Assembly (NCBI GenBank): GCA_947575805.1
Contig: CANPOY010000009.1
Coordinates: 1 to 64,000, forward strand
Origin: an uncultured Lachnospiraceae bacterium
GTDB taxonomy: Bacteria; Bacillota; Clostridia; Lachnospirales; Lachnospiraceae
Direction of reading: 5' to 3'
DNA length: 64,000 nucleotides
Shown: piece by piece, positions 25,302-33,942 of the stretch
How the letters are laid out: each line of letters opens with the position of its first letter
Numbering within the stretch: the stretch's first letter is position 1
Notes under the pieces: model-generated
The model's database searches: none
What the model was told of the DNA's origin: nothing
The model's input: the letters and a program-made list of their open reading frames with translations, nothing else
Program-made: the position numbers and the translations under genes

Positions 25302-26810
25302 CTATCCGGATTCGTCCCCTGCGTCAGGCACCTGCTTCCCCGCAGCATTTTGAAAACCGGCCACTGCCTTCATGGCCTGGGGAATTGCAATGTTTGTTCC
25401 CGCGCCTGCCACACAGCCGCCCGGACAGGCCATCCCCTCAATCAGACAGCCGTTTTTCTTGCCTGCCTTGGCCAGCAGCAGCATTTTCCGGCATTCCGCC
25501 AGACTTTCTGCGTGTTCGATCTTAACCTCTGTGCCGGGATGATAAGTCTCGATACACTTTTTGATCGCATCAGCCACGCCTCCTGCCACACCGTATCCTC
25601 TGCCGGCCCCCGTGGCATCCTCCAGGGCATCCATAACCCGAATTTCCTCCAGAAGAATGCCTTTCGCCTCAAACATACCGGTAAGTTCTTCAAAGGTAAT
25701 CACAAAGTCTACATCCGAACGCACCGTCCGCCTGCTGGCCTCCAGCTTTTTGGAAGCACAGGGACCGATAAATACCACGGAAGCATCCGGGTGTTTCTCC
25801 TTAATAATACGGGCTGTGGCCACCATGGGCGTAAGCTCATTGCTGATCTTGTCGATGGCCTCCGGAAACAGCTTTTTGGCCATCATTGACCAGGATGGAC
25901 AGCAGGAGGTCAGTGCAAAAGCCTGTTTCCCCGTGGCCACCTCTTTCACATAGTGCTCTGCCTCCTTGATACAACCAAGATCTGCACCCAGGGCCGTCTC
26001 GTATACATCCGCAAACCCCAGCTCCTTTAATGCTGCCTTAAACATATCCGGTGTCACCCCCGGTCCAAACTGCCCCACAAAGGCAGGCGCTACCTGGGCA
26101 ATAATCTTCCTGCCGGACTGCATGGCCCGTATGAGCTGAAAGATCTGAGATTTATCCGCAATGGCTCCAAACGGGCAGCTAACCATGCACTGACCGCAGG
26201 ATACACATATTTCACTGTCAATGCAGGCCCTGCCGAACCCGTCGCTCTTAATGGCATTAACCCCGCAGACCGCCTTGCAGGGCCTTTCCTTATGACTGAC
26301 AGCATCGTAAGGACATACCTCTTTGCATTTCCCGCAGCGAATACACTTTTCCTGGTCTATCACCGATTTCCCGTCGGCCATGGTAATGGCCTGCTTCGGG
26401 CAGACGCTATGACAGGGATGGGCCGCACAGCCCATGCAGGCGCTAGTCACCTCATAACGGTTCTCCGGACAGGCGTTGCAGGCCGAAGGAATCACCTGCA
26501 TCAGCGGCGGCTCGTAGTATTTCTCGTCAATGTTGCTCTCTTCCAGGCCTTCTGTCAAATGCCCCGGATGATCTCTGTTTTCCGGCCGAAGGCTCATTCC
26601 CATGGCCAGGCGCAGCCGCTCCCTGACGATAGCGCGATCCCGGTAAACGCTCTCCCAATACTGGGATTTCTCATAATCAACTATCTTATAAGGCAGGGCT
26701 TCCATATCATCCTTTAAATTTGATGAAGTATACGCCAGATTTGCCACTTCCTTAAACACCCGTCTCCTGCGCCGCCTCACCGGAGTATCAATTCCCCGCA
26801 TATCACTCAT
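25302..26810 (-). CDS. Monomeric [FeFe] hydrogenase, group B-like
   Basis: Predicted 502-residue iron hydrogenase. An N-terminal region of ~110 residues precedes Cys-rich clusters (CNACPENR, CMGCAAHPCHSVCP) and two 4Fe-4S ferredoxin motifs (CIRCGKCKEVCP, CVSCGQCMVSCP). The H-cluster motifs are TSCCPSW (301-307), GPCASKK (349-355) and EGMACPGGC (458-466), so all four H-cluster cysteines are present. GPC instead of MPC in the second motif and the C-terminus fit the group B enzymes known from Clostridia. It could evolve or take up H2 with ferredoxin, or sense H2. It follows prfA by 32 bp. HydEFG maturases are not in this window. Confidence 0.87.
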   Translation of the reverse strand: MSDMRGIDTPVRRRRRRVFKEVANLAYTSSNLKDDMEALPYKIVDYEKSQYWESVYRDRAIVRERLRLAMGMSLRPENRDHPGHLTEGLEESNIDEKYYEPPLMQVIPSACNACPENRYEVTSACMGCAAHPCHSVCPKQAITMADGKSVIDQEKCIRCGKCKEVCPYDAVSHKERPCKAVCGVNAIKSDGFGRACIDSEICVSCGQCMVSCPFGAIADKSQIFQLIRAMQSGRKIIAQVAPAFVGQFGPGVTPDMFKAALKELGFADVYETALGADLGCIKEAEHYVKEVATGKQAFALTSCCPSWSMMAKKLFPEAIDKISNELTPMVATARIIKEKHPDASVVFIGPCASKKLEASRRTVRSDVDFVITFEELTGMFEAKGILLEEIRVMDALEDATGAGRGYGVAGGVADAIKKCIETYHPGTEVKIEHAESLAECRKMLLLAKAGKKNGCLIEGMACPGGCVAGAGTNIAIPQAMKAVAGFQNAAGKQVPDAGDESG

Positions 26811-26842
26811 GATTTATACCCTTTGCTCTTCCCTCTTTCCGA

Positions 26843-27919
26843 TTAACTTTCTCCCATCTTTGCCAGCTTCGCCGCCTGGTCGGCGGCAATACAGGCGTCC
26901 AGGATCTCCTGAATGTCCCCGTTCATCACTTTGTCCAGCTTGTAGATCGTGAGGCCGATGCGGTGATCCGTGACCCGCCCCTGAGGAAAATTATAGGTCC
27001 GTATCTTCTCGGAGCGATCCCCCGTGCCGATCTGGCTCTTCCGCATTTCCGCTTCCGCGTCATGCCGCTGCTGCTGCTCTATGTCATACAGCTTTGCCTT
27101 CAGCAGAGCAAATGCCTTCGCCTTATTCTGTATCTGGGATTTTTCCGTCTGGCTGTACACCACGATGCCGGAAGGATAATGAGTCAGGCGCACCGCCGAA
27201 TCCGTGGTATTAACGCACTGCCCGCCGTTGCCGGATGCCCGCATCACATCGATGCGGATGTCTTTGTCGTCTATCACAATATCAATATCCTCATCTACCT
27301 CCGGCATCACTGCTACACTGATGGTAGACGTATGAATGCGCCCTCCGCTCTCCGTCTCCGGCACACGCTGTACCCTGTGTACGCCGCTCTCGTACTTCAT
27401 CCGGGAGTAGGCTCCCTGCCCGCTAACCATAAACTGTACTTCCTTCATGCCGCCGATTCCGATTTCATCGGCATTCAGAGTCTCCACTTTCCACCTCTGG
27501 CTCTCCGCATAATGTACATACATACGATAGATCTCCGCTGCAAACAAAGCCGCCTCGTCACCGCCGGCGCCTGCCCGGATCTCTACAATCACATTCTTGT
27601 CATCATTGGGGTCCTTGGGCAAAAGCAGGATTTTCAGCTCCTGCTCCAGCTCTTCCACCCGCTTTCTGCTTTCACTTAGGGTCTCCTTGATCATGCTCCG
27701 CATTTCTTCGTCGTTCTCTTCCTCCAGCATTTCCAGAGAATCGTCGATGTCCTGCCTGCACTTCTTATACTCCTTATAAGCGTCCACAATGGGAGTGAGA
27801 TCACTCTGCTCCTTCATCAGCTTCCGAAAGCGTTCCTGATTATTCGTCACCGTAGGCTCATGGAGCTCTTCTAAAATTTCTTCAAAACGGATCAACAGAT
27901 CCTCCAGCTTATCAAACAT
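26843..27919 (-). CDS. prfA: Peptide chain release factor 1
   Basis: Predicted 358-residue RF1, which ends translation at UAA and UAG. The GGQ catalytic motif is in [18 protein letters not shown], and [13 protein letters not shown] is typical. The PxT-type codon recognition loop is expected in the middle part. GGGAG stands before the ATG. The gene lies 63 bp after prmC, which encodes the methylase that modifies the GGQ glutamine, a common pairing. Confidence 0.96.
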   Translation of the reverse strand: MFDKLEDLLIRFEEILEELHEPTVTNNQERFRKLMKEQSDLTPIVDAYKEYKKCRQDIDDSLEMLEEENDEEMRSMIKETLSESRKRVEELEQELKILLLPKDPNDDKNVIVEIRAGAGGDEAALFAAEIYRMYVHYAESQRWKVETLNADEIGIGGMKEVQFMVSGQGAYSRMKYESGVHRVQRVPETESGGRIHTSTISVAVMPEVDEDIDIVIDDKDIRIDVMRASGNGGQCVNTTDSAVRLTHYPSGIVVYSQTEKSQIQNKAKAFALLKAKLYDIEQQQRHDAEAEMRKSQIGTGDRSEKIRTYNFPQGRVTDHRIGLTIYKLDKVMNGDIQEILDACIAADQAAKLAKMGES

Positions 27920-27981
27920 ATCATTCTCCCAATTTCCGCAATTGCATAGTCAACCCGGCCGCTTCCCGTTTATGCGTCAGC

Positions 27982-28902
27982 TCATTGTCCCGGATCGTCG
28001 AAGCGCAGGATGCCGCACACCACCCGATCCATGCCGCCGTAATCCTTTATCACACGAACCTCCAGAAAACCGGCCTGTTCCATCAGGCAGCACACCGCAT
28101 CCCCCTGGTCATAACCCGTCTCAAATAAAAGCATTCCGCCCTTTTCCAAATACCCGGATACATCCTCCAGAATACGCCGGTAAAACAGAAGTCCGTCCTC
28201 CCCGCCGTCCAGTGCCTGCCGCGGTTCATGATCCTGCACTTCCGGCATTAACGTGTTAATGACAGTACTCCGTATATACGGCGGATTAGAGACGATCATA
28301 TCATACTTCCCTTCCACCTTTTCAAACAAATCACTCTGTACGAAACCGACGCGCGTCCCCGCAGATGCCCCGGAAAACTCCCCAGGCGCTCCCGAATCCT
28401 CCTGCAGACCGGAACGGACAGGGACTCCCAGCAGCTTCTCTGCATTTTTCTCCGCCACCTCAAGAGCTTCCCCGGAAATATCCGCCCCTACGCCCTCACA
28501 ATTGTTGGAATAATTCAGCAGGCTGATCAAAATACAGCCGGATCCAGTACACATGTCAAGAACACGCATGCCGTCATGAAGATTTCGCAGGGCTTCCTCC
28601 ACTAAAATCTCCGTATCCTGCCTGGGAATCAGCACCTGCTCATTTACGGAAAATTCCAGTCCCATGAAATCCTGTACCCCTGTAAGGTACTGCAGGGGAA
28701 CATGCCGGGAACGCTTCTCTGTCAGCTCCCTGTACCTGCTCTCCTGTTCTTTCGTCACTTCCCTGTCCCCATGGGCCAGCAGCGTATTTCGATCCGTGCC
28801 GCAGACATGTTCCAGCAGCAGTCTCGCATCGGTATCCGCCTCTGTCACGGACGCCTGCGCCAGGGCAGCTCTTCCCATATCATAGGCATCCCTGTACCTC
28901 AT
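27982..28902 (-). CDS. prmC: Peptide chain release factor N5-glutamine methyltransferase
   Basis: Predicted 306-residue SAM-dependent methylase that modifies the GGQ glutamine of release factors. The catalytic SNPPYI motif and the SAM loop VLDMCTGSGCILISL are visible. An insertion of ~20 residues (EDSGAPGEFSGASAG) interrupts the Rossmann part and is not typical. The ATG overlaps the DUF1385 stop by 4 nt. Confidence 0.94.
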   Translation of the reverse strand: MRYRDAYDMGRAALAQASVTEADTDARLLLEHVCGTDRNTLLAHGDREVTKEQESRYRELTEKRSRHVPLQYLTGVQDFMGLEFSVNEQVLIPRQDTEILVEEALRNLHDGMRVLDMCTGSGCILISLLNYSNNCEGVGADISGEALEVAEKNAEKLLGVPVRSGLQEDSGAPGEFSGASAGTRVGFVQSDLFEKVEGKYDMIVSNPPYIRSTVINTLMPEVQDHEPRQALDGGEDGLLFYRRILEDVSGYLEKGGMLLFETGYDQGDAVCCLMEQAGFLEVRVIKDYGGMDRVVCGILRFDDPGQ

Positions 28903-29924
28903 CCTTCCTCCCCGGCATCTGTCCGGTCCTCTGCCGGAGCAGGATTCTCTTCCTCCCCGTTATCCGTCCGGTCTTCCTCATCCATCCAGGCCTCATCCAC
29001 TTCATAGCCGAAATTGTCATAAAGGAAGGATTTCCAGTCAAACACGGCTTCCACCGCCGCAATTGCTACCTTCACCATCTCCCTGTCCGGCTCCCTGGTG
29101 GTCATTCTCTGAATCCACATGCCCGGCAGAGACAGAATCATGACAACAATGTTGTTGCTGCGGCCAGCCAGCCGAATGATCTCGTAGGAAATTCCTGCCA
29201 CAATGGGCATCAGCAGTATGCGCAGGACGACCCGCAGCGCCGGATTGTCCACACGGATAAAAAAGAACAAAACGATACTGACCAGCATCACGAAGAAAAT
29301 AAAGCTGGTACCGCATCTTCTGTGCAGTCTGGAGCTTCTCATAACATTGTGCACCGTCAGGGGACGCCCCTTTTCAATACAGTTAATGCACTTGTGCTCC
29401 GCTCCGTGATAACGGTACAGCCTCCGAATATCCTTCATGAAGCTGATCGCCCAGACATAAAGTACAAAAATGACAATTCGCAGCGCACCTTCTGCAATCG
29501 CCATCAGGGACTCATTGCGCACAAAGCCCTTCATAAGCGACGCAAGGTAATAGGGCAGTATTACAAAAATACCTACCGCCAGCGCGACGGAAAAAACCGT
29601 CACCAGCGTTGTTGCCACCTTTTCCCCGCCTTTGCCCTTGTCGTCCTGTTCCTCGTCCTCCTCTTCATAGACAGAGGCAGAAAAATTCAGACACCGCATT
29701 CCCAAAATCATGGAATCCAGAAAATTAAAAATACCCCGGACAAACGGTATCTCCTTAATTTTATTACCGTGAAGCAACCCCTGGTAATTCTCCAGCTCTA
29801 CAGCAATCTCACCGTCAGCCTTCCTCACGGCCACCGCATATTTTTCCTGATTTTTCATCATAATGCCTTCCAGTACCGCCTGCCCGCCGATACCGGAATA
29901 ACATTTCCTCTTCCTCTTTGCCAT
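28899..29924 (-). CDS. DUF1385 membrane protein (YqhQ-like)
   Basis: Predicted 341-residue membrane protein of the DUF1385 family, function unknown. The family start GGQAVLEGIMM and the segment YHGAEHKCINCIEKG are present, with four to five hydrophobic segments between ~105 and ~265. The C-terminal tail is acidic (EDRTDNGEEE). It begins the DUF1385-prmC-prfA-hydrogenase run; the gene often neighbours prmC/prfA and rpmE in Firmicutes. Confidence 0.88.
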   Translation of the reverse strand: MAKRKRKCYSGIGGQAVLEGIMMKNQEKYAVAVRKADGEIAVELENYQGLLHGNKIKEIPFVRGIFNFLDSMILGMRCLNFSASVYEEEDEEQDDKGKGGEKVATTLVTVFSVALAVGIFVILPYYLASLMKGFVRNESLMAIAEGALRIVIFVLYVWAISFMKDIRRLYRYHGAEHKCINCIEKGRPLTVHNVMRSSRLHRRCGTSFIFFVMLVSIVLFFFIRVDNPALRVVLRILLMPIVAGISYEIIRLAGRSNNIVVMILSLPGMWIQRMTTREPDREMVKVAIAAVEAVFDWKSFLYDNFGYEVDEAWMDEEDRTDNGEEENPAPAEDRTDAGEEG

Positions 29925-29959
29925 AATAGTCCCCGTCTTCCTGTCAGATTCACGAACAG

Positions 29960-29993
29960 AAAAGGTTGAGATACAAGCACCTCAACCTTTTTT
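29960..29993. terminator. Terminator after rpmE
   Basis: AGGTTGAG...CTCAACCT with T-runs on both sides. On the minus strand it ends the rpmE transcript, between rpmE and the DUF1385 gene. Confidence 0.85.
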
Positions 29994-30000
29994 GTGATTC

Positions 30001-30201
30001 TTATTTAACGCCGTACTTCTTGTTAAACTTCTCAATTCTTCCATCGGCTCTTGCCGTCTTCTGCTGGCCGGTGTAGAATGAATGGCACTTGGAGCACACT
30101 TCTACGTGAATCTCCGGCTTTGTAGAACCGGTCACAAAAGTGTTGCCGCAGTTGCAGGTTACAGTTGCCTGATAATACTGGGGATGGATTCCTTCCTTCA
30201 T
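30001..30201 (-). CDS. rpmE: 50S ribosomal protein L31, zinc-binding form
   Basis: Predicted 66-residue ribosomal protein L31. The four cysteines of the C+ (zinc) form are present in TCNCGN and CSKCHSF. This form is used when zinc is sufficient. It has its own promoter at 30282-30310 and a terminator after the stop. Confidence 0.96.
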   Translation of the reverse strand: MKEGIHPQYYQATVTCNCGNTFVTGSTKPEIHVEVCSKCHSFYTGQQKTARADGRIEKFNKKYGVK

Positions 30202-30281
30202 CTTCTTTCACCTCTCTATATAATTACGTGCTATTGTCTGTTCTCATCCGCACTGCCTATGGAACCACAAACAGCGGTATT

Positions 30282-30310
30282 ATTGTAACACAAGGTTTGC
30301 ACTCTTGCAA
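30282..30310 (-). promoter_or_regulatory. Sigma-A promoter of rpmE
   Basis: On the minus strand TTGCAA and TACAAT are separated by 17 nt, ~80 nt upstream of the rpmE ATG. Confidence 0.7.
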
Positions 30311-30341
30311 GTCCCAATTTTACAAAAATATACGAAACTGC

Positions 30342-32015
30342 TTAAATAAATTTATTCTTCTTCACCATCTGCACAAATTCATTGTTGTTCCGGGTTCTCG
30401 CAAACATATCGAGTATCCTGTCCGTAGCCTCATCCGGTTTCATCCCGTTGAGGGCCTTGCGCATAATATTAATGGCGTCCAGTTCATCCCTGTTCAGCAG
30501 CAAATCTTCTCTTCTCGTGCCGGATTTCGCCAGGTCGATGGCCGGAAATATCCTTTTTTCCGAGAGCTTACGGTCAAGCACCATCTCCATATTGCCCGTA
30601 CCCTTGAATTCCTCATATACCACATCGTCCATCTTGCTGCCCGTCTCCACCAGCGCAGTGGCAAGAATAGTCAGACTGCCGCCTTCCCGCATATTCCTTG
30701 CCGCACCGAAAAACCTCTTAGGCATATGCAGGGCCGCCGGGTCAAGACCGCCGGACAATGTACGCCCGCTGGGTGGAACCACCAGATTATAGGCCCGAGT
30801 CAGCCGGGTAATGCTGTCCAGAAGGATGACCACATCCTTCTTATGCTCCACCAGCCTTTTTGCCCGTTCGATCACCATCTCGGACACCCTCTTATGATGC
30901 TCAGGCAGTTCGTCAAAGGTAGAATAGATCACCTCCACGTTCTCCCCGTGGATAGCCTCCTTGATGTCCGTCACCTCCTCCGGACGCTCGTCTATCAGCA
31001 GAATCAGCATGTGCATATGCGGATTCGTGCGCAGGACAGACTTTGCCACCTCCTTTAGCAGGGTGGTCTTACCGGCTTTGGGCGGCGACACAATCATACC
31101 GCGCTGTCCTTTGCCCACCGGGCTCACCAGATCCATAACCCGCATGGCTATGCTGCCCCCGGGCATCTCAAGCCGGATACGCTCGTTGGGAAAAATCGGC
31201 GTCATATCCTCAAAGGCTGTCCTCTTTGCGGATTCTTCCACCGTATATCCGTTGATCGTACGGATATACAGCAGTGCGCTGAATTTCTCCTGCTGGGTTT
31301 TGACTCGTTTATTTCCTTTCAGTATATCCCCGGTCTTTAGGCCGAAACGGCGGATCTGGCTGGGTGCCACGTAAACGTCATTCTCCCCGGGCAGATAGTT
31401 TTCGCAGCGGATGAAGCCATAACCGTCCGGCATGACTTCCAGGATACCGCTGGCTTCCTCACCGCTGTCCAGCTCCTTGGGATAAGTCTTTTCGTCATAA
31501 ACTTCATTGGTTCTGACCGGACGTGGCATCGCTGCCCCTTCCGCGGCAGAGCCTGCATTTTCCGTCCTAACAGGCGCTGCCTCCGCCTTTTGGACGTTTT
31601 CGCTTTTCGCGGTGTTCTCGGTACGGCTGCCGGCCTCGCCCCGGCCTGCCTCCTCGTTTCGTCCCGCATTATCGGCATGAGACGGTGCATCGCCGCGAGC
31701 CGGGTTGATGCCACGTGAAGATACAGGCCGGCCTGTCCCGGGATTCTGACGCCTGTATGCAGGCTGCCGCCCGGTACTGCCCGCTGCCTGGGACACGTCC
31801 TGGACCTTCGGCTTCCGCACCGCGGCCTCCTGGGGCTTTGTTTCCGGTTCCTTTTCCGCCTTTTCCTTCTCCTCCAGCTTTTTTAACCTCTCGTCCTCCG
31901 CCAGCATGGCTTCTATAATCTCTGCCTTTTTCATCGTCGAAATACCCTTTAATCCACGTACTTTGGCGAGTTCTTTCAACTGTACAAGCGCCAGCGATTC
32001 ATATTTTTCTCTCAT
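30342..32015 (-). CDS. rho: Transcription termination factor Rho with long linker
   Basis: Predicted 557-residue RNA-dependent ATPase. A Rho N-terminal helical domain (1-42) is separated from the cold-shock-like RNA-binding domain (GYGFIRCENYLPGENDVYV, ~198-216) by a low-complexity, Arg/Glu/Ala-rich linker (~45-180). The ATPase core has PPKAGKTTLL (Walker A) and LIDERPEEVT (Walker B), plus GRTLSGGLDP. Such insertions are known in Rho of high-GC bacteria and some Clostridia and can change RNA binding or phase behaviour. The ATG at 32015 follows GAGGAGGAG; the track ORF extending to 33395 is antisense to the malic enzyme gene and is rejected. Confidence 0.95.
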   Translation of the reverse strand: MREKYESLALVQLKELAKVRGLKGISTMKKAEIIEAMLAEDERLKKLEEKEKAEKEPETKPQEAAVRKPKVQDVSQAAGSTGRQPAYRRQNPGTGRPVSSRGINPARGDAPSHADNAGRNEEAGRGEAGSRTENTAKSENVQKAEAAPVRTENAGSAAEGAAMPRPVRTNEVYDEKTYPKELDSGEEASGILEVMPDGYGFIRCENYLPGENDVYVAPSQIRRFGLKTGDILKGNKRVKTQQEKFSALLYIRTINGYTVEESAKRTAFEDMTPIFPNERIRLEMPGGSIAMRVMDLVSPVGKGQRGMIVSPPKAGKTTLLKEVAKSVLRTNPHMHMLILLIDERPEEVTDIKEAIHGENVEVIYSTFDELPEHHKRVSEMVIERAKRLVEHKKDVVILLDSITRLTRAYNLVVPPSGRTLSGGLDPAALHMPKRFFGAARNMREGGSLTILATALVETGSKMDDVVYEEFKGTGNMEMVLDRKLSEKRIFPAIDLAKSGTRREDLLLNRDELDAINIMRKALNGMKPDEATDRILDMFARTRNNNEFVQMVKKNKFI

Positions 32016-32108
32016 AAACTCCTCCTCACAACAGATAAATTTAGCAGCAGCTTTCAAATCCACAATGCAAAAACGGGGATGGCGCAAGATGGTTATCGAC
32101 ATGCTTCC

Positions 32109-32137
32109 TTGACAATTTAATTTGAACGGCTTATCAT
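32109..32137 (+). promoter_or_regulatory. Sigma-A promoter of malic enzyme gene
   Basis: TTGACA and TATCAT are separated by 17 nt, ~100 nt upstream of the ATG at 32238. A second possible pair (TTGAAC/TATAAT) is less well spaced. Confidence 0.7.
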
Positions 32138-32163
32138 AAATACTATTATAATACACTTTTCCT

Positions 32164-32183
32164 AAAATAGGAAGTCCTATTTT
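32164..32183. promoter_or_regulatory. Inverted repeat in malic enzyme leader, possible operator
   Basis: AAAATAGGA-AG-TCCTATTTT is a perfect 9-bp inverted repeat just after the predicted transcription start. The 2-nt loop and lack of a T-run argue for a protein-binding site and against a terminator. Confidence 0.45.
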
Positions 32184-32237
32184 CGGCAACCCGAGAGGTG
32201 CAAAAACAACAAAACTATATTGGAAAGAGGTACCGCC

Positions 32238-33389
32238 ATGACGACTGACGAAAAAGCACTGCTGATGCACGAAAAGTGGAACGGAAAGCTGGAAACCGTC
32301 TCCAAATCCCCCGTAAAATCCAGAGAAGATCTGGCCGTTGCCTATACTCCCGGCGTAGCGGAACCCTGCAGGGTCATCGCCAAAGACAAGGAAGCGGCTT
32401 ACAAATATACCATGAAGGCAAATACGGTTGCCGTAATCTCCGACGGAAGCGCCGTTCTGGGACTGGGCAACATCGGTCCCCACGCAGCCATGCCCGTGAT
32501 GGAGGGAAAGGCCGTCCTGTTTAAAGAATTCGGCGGTGTCAACGCAGTGCCTGTCTGCCTGGACACCCAGGATACCGAGGAAATCATCAAGGCTGTCACC
32601 TGGCTGGCTCCCGGCTTCGGCGGCATCAATCTGGAAGACATCAGCGCCCCCAGATGCTTTGAGATCGAGGAACGGCTGAAGCAAACACTGGACATTCCCG
32701 TATTCCATGACGACCAGCATGGCACGGCAATTGTGGTTCTTGCCGGCATCATCAACAGTCTGAAGGTAGTAGGTAAGAAAAAAGAAGACTGCCGAATCGT
32801 AGTAAACGGCGCGGGAAGCGCAGGCATCGCCATCACCAGGCTGCTTTTGACATACGGTTTCCCCCATATTGTCATGTGTGACAAGGTGGGTATCCTGTCC
32901 GGATCCACGGAAGGCCTGAACTGGATGCAGCAGAAAATGGTGGAGGTAACGAATCTGACAAATCAGACAGGCTCTCTGGCGGATGCCCTGATCGGTGCCG
33001 ATATTTTCATAGGGGTATCCGCCCCGGGCATCGTGACACCTGAAATGGTAGCTTCCATGAACCGGGATGCCATCCTCTTTGCCATGGCTAACCCTGTACC
33101 GGAAATCATGCCGGACGCAGCAAAAGCCGCAGGCGCCAGGGTGGTAGGAACGGGCCGGAGTGATTTCCCCAACCAGGTCAACAATGTGATCGCTTTCCCA
33201 GGTATCTTCAAGGGGGCGCTGGAGGGGAGGGCCGCACAGATCACGGAAGAGATGAAGCTTGCCGCCGCCGAGGCCATAGCCGGTCTGGTGCCGGAGGAGG
33301 AATTGAACGACGAAAACATTCTGCCTGAAGCCTTTCACCCCAGGGTGGCCGAGCTTGTAGCCCAGGCAGTCAAATCCCATATCCGCTAA
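32238..33389 (+). CDS. NAD(P)-dependent malic enzyme
   Basis: Predicted 383-residue malic enzyme that decarboxylates malate to pyruvate. The short bacterial form is seen with SKSPVKSREDLAVAYTPGVAEPC at the N-terminus, catalytic Tyr and Lys regions (YKYTMKANTVAVISDG), metal ligands in FHDDQHGTA, and the dinucleotide loop NGAGSAG. The Asp in VMCDKVG at the end of the nucleotide-binding strand fits NAD preference, though this is not certain. The ATG at 32238 has AGAGG 7 nt upstream. It is monocistronic or cotranscribed with the DUF4364 gene. Confidence 0.92.
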   Translation: MTTDEKALLMHEKWNGKLETVSKSPVKSREDLAVAYTPGVAEPCRVIAKDKEAAYKYTMKANTVAVISDGSAVLGLGNIGPHAAMPVMEGKAVLFKEFGGVNAVPVCLDTQDTEEIIKAVTWLAPGFGGINLEDISAPRCFEIEERLKQTLDIPVFHDDQHGTAIVVLAGIINSLKVVGKKKEDCRIVVNGAGSAGIAITRLLLTYGFPHIVMCDKVGILSGSTEGLNWMQQKMVEVTNLTNQTGSLADALIGADIFIGVSAPGIVTPEMVASMNRDAILFAMANPVPEIMPDAAKAAGARVVGTGRSDFPNQVNNVIAFPGIFKGALEGRAAQITEEMKLAAAEAIAGLVPEEELNDENILPEAFHPRVAELVAQAVKSHIR

Positions 33390-33426
33390 AAGCAAACATG
33401 CCTGCCCGCGGGAATAAAGGAGTATT

Positions 33427-33942
33427 ATGTTACAGGATTCATTGACCCTTTACAAACTGATCGTACTGTATATGCTGGACCGGGTGGCCTTTCCTTTGAC
33501 GGCCGCCCAGGTCAGTGATTTTATCCTGGGAAAGGAATATACCAACTTTCTCACTCTGCAGCAGGTTTTCAGCGAAATGACGGATGCAGGTCTGGTCTCC
33601 TCCGAGACCCTTCATAACAGAACCTATCTGTCAGTCACTGAAGAGGGCCGGGAGACTCTGAACTTCTTTCGAAACCGGATTGTGAGGGACATCCGTGAGG
33701 AGATTGACACGTATATTCGGGAAAACGAGTATACCTTGCGCAATGAGTTCTCCATCCTGGCGCGTTACGACAAAGCCGTCTCAGGGGAATATGAAGCGCG
33801 GCTGACGGCAAAGGACAGAAATATCAGCCTGGTGGACCTCACCCTTTCCGTTCCCGATAAGGAAACCGCCGCCGCCATCTGCGACAACTGGCAGAAAAAG
33901 AATCAGCAGATCTATCAATATCTGGTGCAGCAATTATTCTGA
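33427..33942 (+). CDS. DUF4364 family protein, winged-helix-like
   Basis: Predicted 171-residue protein of the DUF4364 family, common in Lachnospiraceae. The N-terminal ~75 residues resemble a winged-helix DNA-binding fold (LTAAQVSDFIL, LTLQQVFSEMTDAGLV, YLSVTEEGRETLNFF). The C-terminal half is of unknown fold. Probably a transcription regulator, but targets are not known. AAAGGAG lies before the ATG, 37 bp after the malic enzyme stop; its 3' end overlaps the convergent rarA gene by 9 nt. Confidence 0.83.
   Translation: MLQDSLTLYKLIVLYMLDRVAFPLTAAQVSDFILGKEYTNFLTLQQVFSEMTDAGLVSSETLHNRTYLSVTEEGRETLNFFRNRIVRDIREEIDTYIRENEYTLRNEFSILARYDKAVSGEYEARLTAKDRNISLVDLTLSVPDKETAAAICDNWQKKNQQIYQYLVQQLF

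Noticed and set aside
32016-33395. N-terminal extension of the rho ORF to 1017 residues
   Set aside because: The extra 460 codons are antisense to the malic enzyme gene, and a strong GAGGAGGAG site stands before the ATG at 32015 that matches normal Rho N-termini.
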